From positions 124,001 to 188,000 of the forward strand of contig JAEHOE010000036.1 in NCBI GenBank assembly GCA_016858145.1: a stretch of 64,000 bases of DNA, given 5' to 3'. Of the stretch, positions 34,301 to 45,993 are shown piece after piece (position 1 is the stretch's first letter; every line of letters begins with the position of its first letter). Source of the stretch: Edaphochlamys debaryana (taxonomy: Eukaryota; Chlorophyta; Chlorophyceae; Chlamydomonadales). Both the position numbers and the translations under genes were made by a program. The notes under the pieces were generated by a model, which had not been told where the DNA came from, ran no database searches, and worked only from the letters and a program-made list of their open reading frames with translations.

Positions 34301-37234
34301 CAAGGGTGCCAACACACCGGTACGCACCATGCCCAGCCTCGGTCCTCTTGCCACGGGACCTTGGCGGCCCACGGCGGCCCCGAATCGCGCTCTAGACCCC
34401 CTTTCCCAACCCATCCCGCGTGGTTCAGCGCCCTCCGCTCCCACCCCCATCCAGTAACCCCGCGCCCATACCCACCGCCGTCACGTCCCTCAGCCAGTCC
34501 AGGCAGGGCGGCAGCTGCTCGAACCGGGTCGCGAGCGGGCAGGACCGCTCCTTGCGGCCGCCGCTGCCGCTGCTGCCGCTCCCGCTGCCGCTGCTGTCCT
34601 CGCTGTCCTCACTCGCCTCGCCCTCCTCCTCCGCGCCGCCGCCCCCGCCCCCAGCCCCGCCCGCGGCCTTGGCTGCCTTGGCCGCCGCGCAGGCCCCGTG
34701 CGCCTGCACGTGCAGCTGCAGCAGGGCATCCAGGGTGCGGGCAACCAGGGCCAGCTCCAGGGTGGGAGGGCCACCACCGGGCGGCGGCGGCGCGGCGGCG
34801 CCGCTGCTTTCGAAGCCGCCGCTGTCGGCCTCCGCCACCAGCCCTGCGCCTGCCGCCGTCGCCAGCTCCAGCAGGCAGTGCCACAGGCTGCGGTGTGCGT
34901 CCATGGCGCAGGGCAGGGTGCCGGCGGGGAGCAGCGCGGGCGCGGGGCCCGAGTGGGGCCCGCCCAGGCCCACCAGCCGGCACAGGGCCTCCTGGGGGCG
35001 GGGAGGGTAGAGGGAGGTACGGTGGGGTGCGCGGTGGGAAAGCGAGGGCATGGACAGCAGAGCAGAGCACAGCTCTGGCAGACAGGCACGGTCGCTGGAG
35101 GAGGCCCCGCGACGGAATGGGCTTGACCCTGTCTGTACTCTCAACGCTTGCCCCTCACATAACCCACTAGCCCTCCGGTTGCCCTCCACTGGCCCACCCC
35201 CCACCAGCAGCTGCAGCGCCGCGTAGGGCTCCAGCACCTCGGCCGCCTGCAGCCGCAGGTCCCGGCCCGCGGAAGCAGTCCCAGCCCCGGCCACAGCCCG
35301 CTGCTGCCCCTGCGCCTGCGCCTGCCCCGAGACCGGAGGCTTTGCGCCGTCCTCTGCCGCCGCGCCGCCGGCCGGGGCCGGCGGCGGGGGCGTGTAGTCC
35401 GCCAGAAGGCCGCTCAGCTCCGAGCCATAGCAGGACAGCTGCTGTAGAGCCGCGCCCGCGGCCGCGGAGGCCTTCGCCAGCAGCGCCGCCTGAGCCGCCA
35501 CAGCCGCCTCACGCTGTCGGCTGCTGCGGGCCCGACCCGCGCCCACGACCACACCGCCCGCACCGCCCCCGCCCTCGGCGGTGGCTCCGCGGCGGCCCCG
35601 ACGCACCACCACCGTCATGCCGCCCGACGGCGAACCCGTCGCCGTTCCGGTTGCGTTGGTGCCAGGCGCGGCACCCCCACCCACGCTGGCGCTGAGGGCG
35701 TCCGTTGCGGTCTGCTGGGGCTCCGCGGCGGCTGCGAGGAGGCAGGTGTGGAGCTGCAGCGCACACAGCGCCGCGTAGAGGGGGCCGCGCGGCGCGAAGG
35801 CGGTGGGCAGGTCGAGCAGCTCGGACAGCGCCGCCCACACTGCCTGAGCGGCGCTAGGCTTGTGCGGCAGCAGGCTGCGGCCCAGCCGCACAGCCGCCTG
35901 AGGCGCCAGGGGGGCGAGGACGGTGAGGGAGGCAAGGTTGGTTCAGGCTGGGTCCGCTAGGAGGGCGGACTCCAGGCGCGTGCGGGCCAGCAGCACCCAC
36001 ACCAGCCACAGGAGGCTCAACTCCGCGACGCCCGCAACTCCCCACCCGAACCCCCACCACGACACCCCCCACCCCTACCACGACCGCCACCAGCACGCAC
36101 CTGCATCAGCCCGTGCTCCCACGCGTCCGTCCAGGAGGTGAATGTGAAGGGCAGCAGGCACAGCTCCGCCGCCGCCTCGGCCTCCGCCGCCAGTCGGCTG
36201 GGCCCGGGCGGCAGCGCCAGAGCCGCCCCCGCCCGCACCGCCACGTGCCGCACCGTGTGAAGGGGGGAGCCGCGGGCGTCGGCGCGAGCGCCTCCACGCG
36301 GCTTGGCGCTGCCACTGCACGGGGAGGAGAGACGCACGGAATAGGTGGGACAGAGTGGGCAGCGGCATGGCACTGCGCGGGCCGGGAGCCGCGGCGCTAC
36401 GTTGCAGGCGCATGGAGGTCCAAGCTAGGGCGGTGCTAGGGCGGTGCATTGATGGCAGGCGAGAGGACACAGGCGAGACGTGGTGGACAGCGCCTAGCGG
36501 TGGGCCCGGGGCCCAGGGAGGCCCAAGGCCCGCCGCCGCCAGGCTTGGGCCAGAGCCCAGCGTTGCGTGGCTTACCGTTGGGGAGAGCCGGCGACACATT
36601 TGAGACGCACCACCTCGCCCGGCAGGGTGGAGCGTGCGCCCCAGCGACTGAGGCACGCCTGCGACGGAACCGGCACGAATAAGCTCGGGGTCCGCAAGGT
36701 AAGGCGCGAGGGAGCGCTCGCTCGATGCCACGCACCCCGAGCGTTGAAGGTTGCGGGAGCAGGTATTTGTCGAGGTGGACCTCGAGCGTGTCAGGGTCCA
36801 GGGCCATGCCGCAGCGGCTCACGAACCGCTGGGCAAGTCCCCGCACTGTCAGGGTTGGCCATGCCTCTGCGGAAGAAGGAGTAGGGGCGGGGCCGGTTGG
36901 TGAGTGAGGCTGGGCCTCGGGGTAAGCAACCGCGTGAAGCAGGGTTGGCTGAAGGGGGCGGGCCCAGACTCAAGAGCGCCCGCAACAACGTGAAGGGCGA
37001 AGAAAGCCGGATGCACGAGGAACAGCTCTGCGGGGTCGCGTGCTGCTCGGTGGAGTTGTGTGCGGGCACAGCTCGTGCGCATATCCCAGCAGCGTGCGGA
37101 GAGGCGACGTGGCGATGCGAGCAGGAGCAACGCGGGCAGCCGCGGGCCACCGCGAGGAGGCATCCACCAAGATGCTTACCGAGACCGATAGTGGTGCCCA
37201 GCCACTGCACCGAGACGTGAAAGGGGGAAGCCAT
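28361..37234 (-). CDS. HECT-domain E3 ubiquitin ligase with large insert before the catalytic Cys
   Basis: Protein of 1,590 residues in 16 exons: 37234-37180, 36866-36736, 36658-36576, 36314-36101, 35897-35205, 34991-34476, 34250-33120, 32143-32064, 31761-31652, 31468-31301, 31147-30870, 30623-30462, 30226-30029, 29880-29781, 29498-28732, 28447-28361; all phases match. The HECT domain fills residues about 950-1590: LQVSRSDLLATSMAEL, GVLREWLTEVAGALFDPNAG, LTFAGRII, VPLGFHLSSALFKLL, PLVPGGEEVPVTEANRREY, FWQVVAALSAEEQRRLLQFW, then AHTCFFQLRLP with the catalytic Cys at residue 1559, 31 residues before the end. HECT ligases take ubiquitin from E2 onto this Cys and pass it to a substrate. Between GGFKHLG and the Cys there is a Ser/Gly/Gln/Ala-rich insert of about 200 residues. 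The N-terminal 940 residues are Ala/Ser-rich with no domain I recognise. Intron 7 is unusually long and holds a dispersed repeat. Confidence 0.85.
32359..32806. repeat. Dispersed repeat, copy A (in HECT intron 7)
   Basis: Positions 32408-32836 match 45994-46414 almost base for base, with three small indels and a handful of substitutions, in the same orientation. Weaker similarity continues for about 45 bases beyond the right end. Copy A also has a 46-base direct repeat at its edges (32359-32404 and 32761-32806), each containing an 8-base hairpin, CGATGGGC with a 4-base loop and GCCCATCG. A minus-strand frame of about 55 residues is open in both copies with three replacements. It could be a short non-autonomous retroelement or a TRIM-like element; its class is not certain. 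It makes intron 7 (32144-33119) the longest in the gene. Confidence 0.8.
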
Positions 37235-37911
37235 GTCGCTGGACTCGCTGCCTGTAACGCGCGGTCCCCTCCTTGCCACACCAGAGCCAGGGAAGTCACG
37301 ATATGCTAGCTGACATGAGAGGAGCCAGAGAGCTGCATGCCAGCGTCGCGCTGGCTCGCGGCATTAGTCTTGGCACAGTCGCTGAACGCTAAGAGAGCTG
37401 CTCGTGGGCTCTTTTCTACGTTTAACGAGTCCTACCGTGTGCCGAGGGCGCGCAGAAAGCTAGGGAACCCAATCAGGGTTTGCCGCTTCATGAAGCTGGC
37501 CGGCCCATTGAGGCCCGACGCAGCTTACAGTTGAAGGCAAGCAGGCGCAACGCAGAGGTGCTGAAAGCGACCGAGCGCGCGCGGCTCCAACGGCGCGCGA
37601 AGCCAGCTTGCACGTCGGCTGCCCGCACTGCGGGGTAGCGTCGCCCTGCAGACCTTTTGCGCACCGGCTCCAGCTTTCAGGCGCTGAGATGCAAGCGCTG
37701 CGCGCGCTTTAACCTTAAGCGGGTGGTCCGTCGATTCGACTTCCGCGCTTTGCGCGCCAGCATTATCCGCAGGGCGCAAAGACAACACGCGCACGTCCGT
37801 CCTAGTCGTCCACACCCAGCGGGAGGTTGTCGGCGCTGGGCGCTCCTACCTCGGACCCCGCCATTCTCCATCTGCACGCCCGCTTCGGCTTCCTAATACC
37901 GCCCCCGCCCC
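37235..37911 (-). other. Spacer: HECT promoter and hydrolase 3' UTR
   Basis: This 677-base stretch lies between two minus-strand genes: upstream of the HECT start and downstream of the hydrolase stop. It contains no recognisable coding exon. A minus-strand TGTAA at 37529-37525 probably ends the hydrolase transcript, leaving roughly 290 bases for the HECT promoter and leader. Confidence 0.5.
37525..37529 (-). promoter_or_regulatory. TGTAA polyadenylation signal, probably of the hydrolase gene
   Basis: The plus strand reads TTACA here, so the minus strand reads TGTAA. It is 383 bases downstream of the hydrolase stop codon and is the only copy I found in this spacer. Confidence 0.45.
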
Positions 37912-39829
37912 TCAAGGTGCGCGGCGCCGCCTCTGCTCCAGCAGCCAGCTCCACACACCCATGTCGTTGTAGGCCTCGGTCCAGCAGTCGTGGCCGGCGT
38001 CCGGCATCCTCGCCAGGCTGGCATCCCCGCCGAGCTCCTGCACTCAGCGGCGAGGGGTGTTACGCGCGGGGTCAAGCGGGTGGCGCAACACGAGACATGA
38101 CAGGGCTCTCCCGTACTGACAACACGAGCTGGAGCAGGTTCTGGCTGCCGGGACCCTGACGGGACCCTCCCAGGCCTCCTCGTCTGGGGCCTGAGCGTCG
38201 TCAGACCCACGCATGCACCCTCCCCAAGGGCCCCACCTGGATGGCCTTCACCAGGCGCTCGCTCTGCTCCCCGGGGGCGCGCCAGGGCGAGGCAGGGTAC
38301 GGGGGCACGGGGGCAGCGGGATAATGAGGGCACAGAGAAGACAGAGCTACCGGGAACAGTATGTAGTGAGGGAAGGACGACGCGCAGCTTGACATCTCCC
38401 CTCTGTCTCCTCCCTCCCCTCCGGCCTGCCCTCCCCCCTCCCCTCCGGCCTCCCCTCTCCCCTCCCCTCCGCCCTCCCCTCCCCGTCCCCCACCTGCTCG
38501 ATCGGAATGATGTCGTCCCGGGCCCCGTGCACCGCCAGTACGGGCAGCGAGGCCTGCGCCAGGCGGGGCGCCAGGGCGGCCGGGTCGCCGCCCCCGCAGA
38601 TGGGCAGCAGCGCGGCAAAGCGGCCCGGGTCGGCGGCGCCCAGGGCCCAGGTGCCGTACCCACCCATGGAGATGCCTGGAGCGGGGCGGCGCGGGGTGGA
38701 GCGGGACGCAGGGGGACGTCTAGGCGCTTAGGCGGGTACAAGCACCAAGCTACCCTTGCCGTGCCCAAGCCGCTCTGTCCTGTGGACGTGTGTCAGAAGG
38801 AGATCCGTGCGACCCCAGCCGGCGCCGCTACGAGTGCCGCCATCAGCCCCCGGGCCCCCCGCACCGGTGACGTAGACACGGTCGGGATCCACCGCCAGCG
38901 GCAGCGGCACGGGCGGGGGCATGCCCTCCGCCTCCGCCTCCGCCACCGCCTCCGCCTGCGCCGCCCGCGCCGCCTCCCCCTCGCACGTGATATCGTCCAG
39001 CAGCGCCAGCAGGCCCCCGGGGCGGAAGCCGTGGCCCATGCGGGCGTAGTCCACCTGACAGGGGGGGAGGGAGGGAAAGGGGGGGGAGAGAGGGGGGGAG
39101 GAGGCAGGGGATGAGAGGGAAGGGGACCGGGAATGAGAGGAGATAGGGGGTAGGTGGGGGGAGCAGGAAGGGGCAGGGGTGACACGCGGGAAGAGGAGGG
39201 CGGTACAGGGCACCAGGTATATCAGGCGAAGGCACAGGGTCCCTGCGCCTCCCGCTCGCCCGCACCTGGGGCGACAGTGTGATGGCGCTGGTGGCCAGGA
39301 GGTGGGCAGTGCCGGGGTGTGCGGGCGCGGGCCGGCCGCGGCTCTCCTGCGCCGCCGCGTCCCCCGCATAGGCAGCCACCAGGCGGGGGGGCCGTGGCGG
39401 GTCAGCTGCGGAGGGGGGAGGGACAGGGACAAGGACAGGGACAGGGAGGGGAGTGACTCGTGGAGGGCGTGGTCTCGAGCAGCCGCGGCCTGCGGGGCGT
39501 CGCCACCTGGCCCCCCTGGCCCGGCTCGAGGCGCGGCACCCGACCCGGCCCGGGGCGGCCTGTTGCCCCGCAGAACGCCTCCCCCGCCGCACCGCGCTCA
39601 TTCCACCAGTATCGCCGTGGTGCATTCCCCCGCCTGCGCCCTCGCCCGCGCCGTGCAGAAACAGGACCAGCGGCCACGCGCCCTGCTGCACGGCCGCCGG
39701 CGCTGCGCCCTGCGCCTGCTGCACGTAGCCGGGCGGCAGCGTGAGCAGGTGCTGGTAGTGCGGGGCGCTGCGCTGGCGCCGCATGACGCGCGCCGGGGCG
39801 CCGTTGTGCCGCGCCGCGAGGGATGCCAT
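37912..39829 (-). CDS. Alpha/beta hydrolase, predicted esterase/peptidase (COG4099-like)
   Basis: Protein of about 295 residues in six exons: 39829-39607, 39405-39266, 39054-38865, 38675-38494, 38263-38237, 38037-37912. An N-terminal strand with PLVLFLHGAGEGAGG forms the oxyanion-hole loop. The nucleophile elbow is TGISMGGYGTW (Ser at about 187). The acid lies in VLAVHGARDDIIP (Asp about 238-239). The His is in MPDAGHDCWTEAYND (about 270), followed by WSWLLEQRRR. This order and the ICGGGDP segment match the phospholipase/carboxylesterase-like predicted peptidases. The substrate is unknown. The exon 1 donor is weak (G|GTGGAA) and the start is uncertain, because an in-frame ATG also exists about 120 bases upstream at 39949. 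A 47-residue Ala/Glu-rich segment sits between LLALLDDI and the nucleophile strand. Confidence 0.78.
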
Positions 39830-42409
39830 GGCGCGATCAGGTGCGTGGTGCGGAAAGGCTTGAACTCCTTGAAGTAGAAATGAAGGCTGTAAGCCGATGG
39901 TGGCACTGCTCGTTGCTGGAGGCTGCTTTGGGGTTTGGGCTTGGGGCACGGAATGGCTCGGCGTCTCTGACGTCCCCGCCGCGCACCCGCATGGCCCTGC
40001 ACCTGCTGATCAATGCCGGCCATGCCTCTGGGCATGCATTCGTCCCTGTCCGCCGGCACGGTTTGGCGACTGTTCTTACATACACACGAAGATGGGCGTT
40101 GAGGCGAACGGGAGGCCTAGGCAACTCCCCATGCCCTCCCAACCTGCGCGTACCGTCTAATGCCGGGGTCCTCCGGGGACAACCGCGGGCAACAGCGCCG
40201 TACAGCGCCATTACTAATCCAGTAGGCCCTTGCCCCGCCTACTCCCTGGTTACAGCCACTCCCGCTGGCCCCTTGATAAAACTCAACCGCCAACCCCCCT
40301 TTGAACCTGCTCCCCCCAACTCGACTCCAGCCCTCTGGCAAGACGTTCCTCTCTTCCAGTGGGACCTTCAGGCATATGATTTGGGCAACAAACAGCCACT
40401 CTAACGACACCTCGCAAACCCAAGCCCATATACCGTTAACGGTAAGCAGAGCCAAACTGTGCTCACAGGCCGCCCCAACTATTGGCGGTCTTGTCCGGTC
40501 GGTGCGTGTCTGGTATCACAAGGGGCGCGCTGCGCGCAAGACCCCTCCGAGTAAGTCCCCGGGGAACGACAGTGAACCCGCCAGTACCGGTACCATTGAC
40601 TGCCGTCTAAACTCGTCAGTAGGGGCGGCCCATCGCAGTGCACTCCCCGAGTACCCAACGCCCTCGTCCAGCGTGAAAGCGCCGGTGATGCTAACGAGAG
40701 TTCAGCTACCGGTTGTCATTATTAGGGGGCTCCGCCGGGCTCCACTATGCCGCGGGGTGCAAGATCCTCCTTGCCCCACCACACCCACGCACGCTCACAG
40801 CATACGGTCAGGTGCCTAGCCAGTGAAGACGGCATGGCCTGCCCTCTTCCTCTGCCTGTCAGTGCAAGTCTATCCCTGGCCCACAGAGGGACCTTGCAGT
40901 TTAGAGGCAGCGTTTGTCAGTATGCCCACACCCCACACAGCAGTATCACATGGCCGGGTGCCCTACCTCGCTTTCATTCTGGATACCCCGTCCTCTTTGT
41001 TACTTAAAGAAGACATGCCCATACAGAGGATGCAGGGTGCACGCCACCTCCCTCCCGAAACACGCAAAGGATTAGCCGCGCAGGTGTAAGCAGACCCCCG
41101 CAGCCCTACTTGCAACCTGGGCAGGTACACACCCGGTGCACGCTCGAAAGCACTCCCAGATTGAGCCCGGCGGGATCGAGCCGGATGACCTGCCACAAAC
41201 AACGCTGGGAAATTACCCACACACACGCACTTGTGCCTGTACAAAAGCCCCTGATTGGGCCTGTATGTTGATTGTGCGCCTGTATAATCTAAAGACTTGC
41301 AATCGTGCCCTGCGCCAAAACTTCTCATGCGCCACGGCCCCAGCTACTACCTATCGGTATGCCGCCCGCCGCATGCCTCATGCGTGCGCGGCCTTCACAG
41401 CCGACTTCGCACCCAGGTGCAGAACAGCAACCCCTGATAACAAGTGATATTCGTTGCCCCCCATCGTACAGTATCGTGACACAACCCGCACATGAGCATT
41501 GCCGATGGCTCGATCTCCTCCATCAACACCCAGCAGGCATGCAAACTGAGGCCAGGAATACGCACAGGAAGCAGACTGAGCCGCACACCCCTGCTGCGAC
41601 GGCCATCCGTCCAGGAAGGCTCCCGCCTGCCAAGACCAAGTTCCGAGCCACATCACACTCGACCGCAACAAGGAGCCATCTAGGCTTGGAAAGGTGGGTC
41701 GAAACCATACACACACTAACATCGCTTGTTCTTCTCTCTTCACTCTCTCTCTAGCTGGGGGCTAGGAGCCAGGATGAATCAGCACTCGCTTCACGCACAC
41801 AAACACGAGAGGGAAGCCCACACAGAAAGGCAGGACAGACGCACGCCCACAAAGGGCGGCGCAGCAAGCGTAGCAAGCACTCGTAGCAAGGCAAGAATGG
41901 GTTTCGAAACGCGTGACAAACTCAGCGCGTGACACACGTCCTCAACTGGGGAACCTGAAGAGCCCGAAAAGCCAAGGCCATGCGAGGGCAAAACCCCTCG
42001 CGCACAAGGTAAGGCACAGACGAGGACACGAGACACACACATACTCCAATGAATAGGGTAAGTGCAGCCCTCTAGCAAACATGTGCCCGGGCACGCCAGT
42101 GGGCGGCCCTGGGCGCAGCATTCTCGAGAGGCCACTAGACGAACGCAAGGAAGCTTCCTGTATCTACCCACGCAAAGGTCTTAAGGCAAGTCTTCACCCA
42201 CACTTCCATAATCAGGGGGCTACTAAAGTAAGCCAAGTGTCCGAGACAAGAGCCAGGGCGCCGCCCCCCCCTGGAGGTTAGTAATGGGGGCGGCACCCGG
42301 GGCAGCATAGAAGCCCGACGAGCAAGTCCGTTCTGCAACTGGGTCGCACCCACCGCCCTAGTGCGAACTGCGACTATCTCACTACGCCCGAGGACTCGCC
42401 CGAGGTCTC
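39830..42409. other. Long gene-poor spacer, lower GC
   Basis: This stretch of about 2.6 kb lies between the CAP-protein stop (minus strand) and the hydrolase start (minus strand). From about 40000 it is visibly less GC-rich than the rest of the window and carries many CA-rich words. TGTAA on the minus strand occurs at about 40254-40250 and 40080-40076, so part of it may be an unusually long CAP-gene 3' UTR. The open frames on both strands are short, lack splice partners and show no family motif. Confidence 0.5.
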
Positions 42410-45400
42410 TTAGGCGGGCGGGGGGGGCCTCCTCGGGGGTCTCGGGCTGCGCGGTCCTTGGGGCGGCGGCGCACGGGGGACTCGGGGGGGGAAGGAGGGC
42501 GGCGGCGGCGGCGAGCCCGAGGGCTGGCCTGGGAGGAGGGGCGGCGGGGCGCGCGGGGGTCGGGGGTTCCAAGGCGGAGGGGGCAGGCTGGGGCTTCCGG
42601 GCGGAGGTGGCGAAGGCAGGCTTGACGGGCTCAGCGGCGGCGGCTGGCCGCTCGGCGGCGGGAACAGCACAGGGCTCGAGGGAGCCAGGGGAACGCTCGG
42701 ACTCGAGGGCTTGGCTGGGCGCCTGGGCGGCCCGGGCTGCTGCGGGGCCGTCGGTGCCGTAGTCACGCTGCTGGCCTGGGGGTTGTCCACTCGCGTCTTC
42801 TCGAGCAGCACCCCCGTGCTGCCCTCCTCCGTGCCTACTTGGGGGGGGACGTCGTTGGCGTCGGGGACGTTGATGCCCGCGTCCAGGCTCACGACTCCCT
42901 GGGAGGTGGCGGCCTTGGCGACGGGGTCGAGCGGCCGGACTGTGGGGGCGGGGGGGTGATCGTATGGGGGCAGGAGGGCAGAAGGGCAGGAGGGACGGGG
43001 TCACTAGGTGGCAGATGGTGAGGGCAATGGCCGATGTAGCATACTCCAGGCCGTCGGGGATGATGAGCTAGCCTGCGGAATCTGCCTTGAGAGCGGGGCC
43101 ACGCACCGTTCTGCCGGAAGAGGTCGTTCGTGGCCCAGTTGCCGGGGCCCTGGTAGCGACACGCCACCACCTTGCATCCGCCGGGAGCCGGGGCCCCGTC
43201 GAATATGTAGGAACCGTAGCCCAAGCCGCAGCCTGAGGCGCGAAAGGGAGGATGCGGGTGAGGGAAGCATGCTGTGAGTTGAGGGCGACAGGGCATGGGG
43301 GATGGGACTCTCAAGCCGACTTGCCTCCCCTCTTCGCTCTGAGCTACATGCACCTGCCCGGAGCCGGGAGCCCGGAGCAGTTACCCTAGCTCAGGTGGCT
43401 CTAGACACATGCAGCGCAGTGGGTTTCCGCAGGCCTGCCCGCAGTCTTTCCCCACTCCCGCCGTCGCTGTGCATATAAGCACTGTCTGACTCACCCAGGT
43501 AGGAGCTGTCGGCCCATATCATCTGGGTGAAGTGCCCGACGTTCCGCGGCCAGTTATAGTCGAAAGGGCGAGCTGCTGTCCAGTCATACCAGACTATTTC
43601 GCTGGGGGGAGACGAGACAGGGCGAGAAAGAGGTCAGAGGATTGCCGATAACCAAGGCAAAGTGTGCTGAGGTAGTAACAGAACGTGTGATCAAGCTCAG
43701 ACTGCTCAGTCTAAGGTACAGGGTGGGTCCGTAGAGATAGGAGCTGGTCTCCAAGCAAGAGCGTGTTAGCCCCAGCCTCCCCCAAGCCCACCTGTACCAC
43801 GCGGTGGCAGCCATGGCGCACGTGGTGTCCGGCTTGGGGTAGGTGGCCCTCTGGAGGCGTGGCGGCGTGGGGGCAGCTCTCATGGGCAAGGAACAAGACA
43901 GCTCACACGCGGGCAGCATGCCTTACATACCCTCGAAGGGCCATCCTCGGAGGCGAACTCATCAGAGCAGAACGCACGCACCCCGCCCCCCATGCGCACC
44001 CACCCACCATGAACAGGTTTTCGCCCGGGACGCCCGCGTGCACCAGCTGGCACTGCTTGGTGGCCAGGTAGTCGGCCCACCTGCAGCAGCCGGGTTCCAA
44101 GGGAGGGAGGGTCGAGGGGAGGTCAGGGTCGAGATGGTGCAAGGCCCTCGGTGCAAGGCCCTCGGTGCAAGGCCCTCGGTGCAAGGCCCTCGGTGCAAGG
44201 CCCTCGGTGCAAGGCCCTCGGTGCAAGGCCCTCGGTCAAGGGGTTTGCCGCCCCAGAACTGTCGCATAACGTTGGGCTCGACCTCCTGCTCCAGGGCCCC
44301 AAGGCCTCGGAGGCTGGTCGCCAGCCTGCACCCCTCCGCCAGGCGGTCCCATCCACTCACTCCTGAGCCTCGGCCGCGAGAGTGGTGTCCCACACCAGGG
44401 GCAGGGCCGAGTGCCATGAGCGGTACATGTTGTGAAGGTCCAGGATGGCCTGCGGGTCGGCGCACTTGCCGCCTGGGGGAGCGGGCGCGGTGAGGGACGG
44501 AGGGGCAGACGACCGTAAGGGGCGGGGCCTTCGTTGGCTTCGGCTAAGCGCGGGGCTCGGTATAGATGGGTGAGGGGATAGGCAGTGCCGGAGTGTCAGG
44601 GGTACGTGCATGGGTTGAGGTAGGCGTCCGTGAGGCGGTTAGCTCACCTCCAAGCAAGGGGTCATCGACCATTGATCCACCGGCCTTGGGGAAGGGCGGC
44701 CGGGGCTTTGGCCTTGGCGGCGGCGACGAGCGCAGTGGCGGCGGCGGGCTGGGAGGCGGCGGCGGGCGCGGCGGTGGCGACCTTGGCGGTGGCGGAGGCG
44801 GGGACCTAGGCGGCGGCGGAGGCAGGGGCCTAGGCGGCGGCGGCGAGCGTGGCAAGCGTGGCGAGCGTGGCGGAGGCGGCGGAGGCGGTGACGGTGGCTT
44901 AGGCGGCGGCGGGCGTGGAAGCCGAGGCGACCTTGGAGGCGGTGGGCTCGACGGGATGCCAGGGACGGCGGGCCGCCGTGGCTTAGGCGGCGGCGGGCGT
45001 GGCAGCCGAGGAGAGCGAGGCGGCGGCGGGCTTGACGGCTGCTCAGGGTCCGTCGGTGGCGGTGGGGACTTGGGCCGGAGCGGGCGGGGCGGCGGCGCTG
45101 GCGAGGGAGGTCGGCGCTGCGGAGGCGGGCGGTAGGCCGGCGGCCTAGGGTTTAGGGGAGAAATGTCCCACCCCGATGAGGCTGAGTCTCCTCGGGGGAT
45201 GGGTGGTAGGGCACGGGTCACTGGGGGCACCGGGGGCGTCGGCGGCGGCGGCCGGGAGGGCCGTGCCGGCCGAGGAGGCGGCTTGGGGGGCCGGGGCGGC
45301 GGCCGAGGCAGTCTCCGCCGCAGGCACCTGGGCCGCCTGCAGGGTGGCTTCGGAGGCCTTGACGGTGGGGGCAGGTTCACGTCGATCTGCGATCGGCACA

Positions 45401-45853
45401 CATGCAGCAGGGGAGAGATCCGATCAATTCGAGCGCCAAAGCTCGCGGGGTCTGGGGGCGCGGCCTGTCGATGGCCGGCAGTGCACGTACCGCCAAAGTG
45501 GTAACACCCGAGTCGTCGCTGCCGCCTGGTGACTTGCCGCCGCCGTCGGCGCCGCCGTAATCATCTGAGTTCACTTGGACCGGTGGCTCGTAGTCGGCTG
45601 GAGGCGGAGCCCCGATTTCATCATCCTCGCTGGTGAGTCGCCGCGCTGCAGAGTAAGGGCGCAGGAGCAGAATGCTTTGATCGGTCGGCACTTCAAGACG
45701 TCAACAGCTCGGCCGCATCCTCAGGAGTCGCTAGGGCACACGCTCGCGCAATCACCGTTTGAGCTCAGCGGCGCCCAGCCCAAGCCCACCTTGTGCCCGA
45801 TGCCCCGCGACCAGCGCGAGTACCAACGTCGTGATCACAATTGCTTTGAGCAT
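42410..45853 (-). CDS. Secreted Pro/Hyp-rich protein with CAP (SCP/PR-1) domain
   Basis: Protein of 654 residues in nine exons: 45853-45790, 45645-45491, 45386-44648, 44472-44361, 44080-44008, 43850-43792, 43601-43495, 43232-43107, 42939-42410; phases agree. Exon 1 encodes a classical signal peptide (MLKAIVITTLVLALVAGHRAQ without its last residue is the hydrophobic part). Residues about 75-315 are a rod of SPPPP/RPPPP units, the substrate of prolyl hydroxylation in algal cell-wall glycoproteins. Residues about 320-478 form a CAP domain with signatures GHFTQMIWADS and VVACRYQGPGNW. The conserved His/Glu sites are His333 (LHNMYRS), Glu377 (GENLF) and His424. After it comes a second Pro-rich tail, again with SPPPP motifs. 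The protein is probably part of the wall or extracellular matrix. The function of CAP domains in algae is unsettled; sterol or lipid binding and defence are known roles elsewhere. Confidence 0.87.
44137..44234. repeat. 14-base minisatellite, seven copies
   Basis: The unit GTGCAAGGCCCTCG is repeated seven times without a mismatch, then breaks off. It lies in the intron between CAP-gene exons 4 and 5. The identical copies suggest recent expansion. Confidence 0.95.
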
Positions 45854-45993
45854 TTTGCCTCTCGCCGCGTCGAAGCGGCGGCGACGCCTCGTGCGCCTGC
45901 ACAAGGGGTAGGTACCCCGCGGCCTCGCCTAACTCGGCGACACGTTGTCGCGGCCAGTTGTATGCCGCCGTCGGTGTCTATACCGCGATATGT

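Noticed and set aside
40117..41754. Open frames of 100-190 residues on both strands in the gene-poor block
   Set aside because: No shared frame across plausible introns, no motif, and the base composition differs from real exons.
44137..44234. Regular short repeats that could look like a CRISPR array
   Set aside because: The 14-base units abut with no spacers and sit in a eukaryotic intron; this is a minisatellite.
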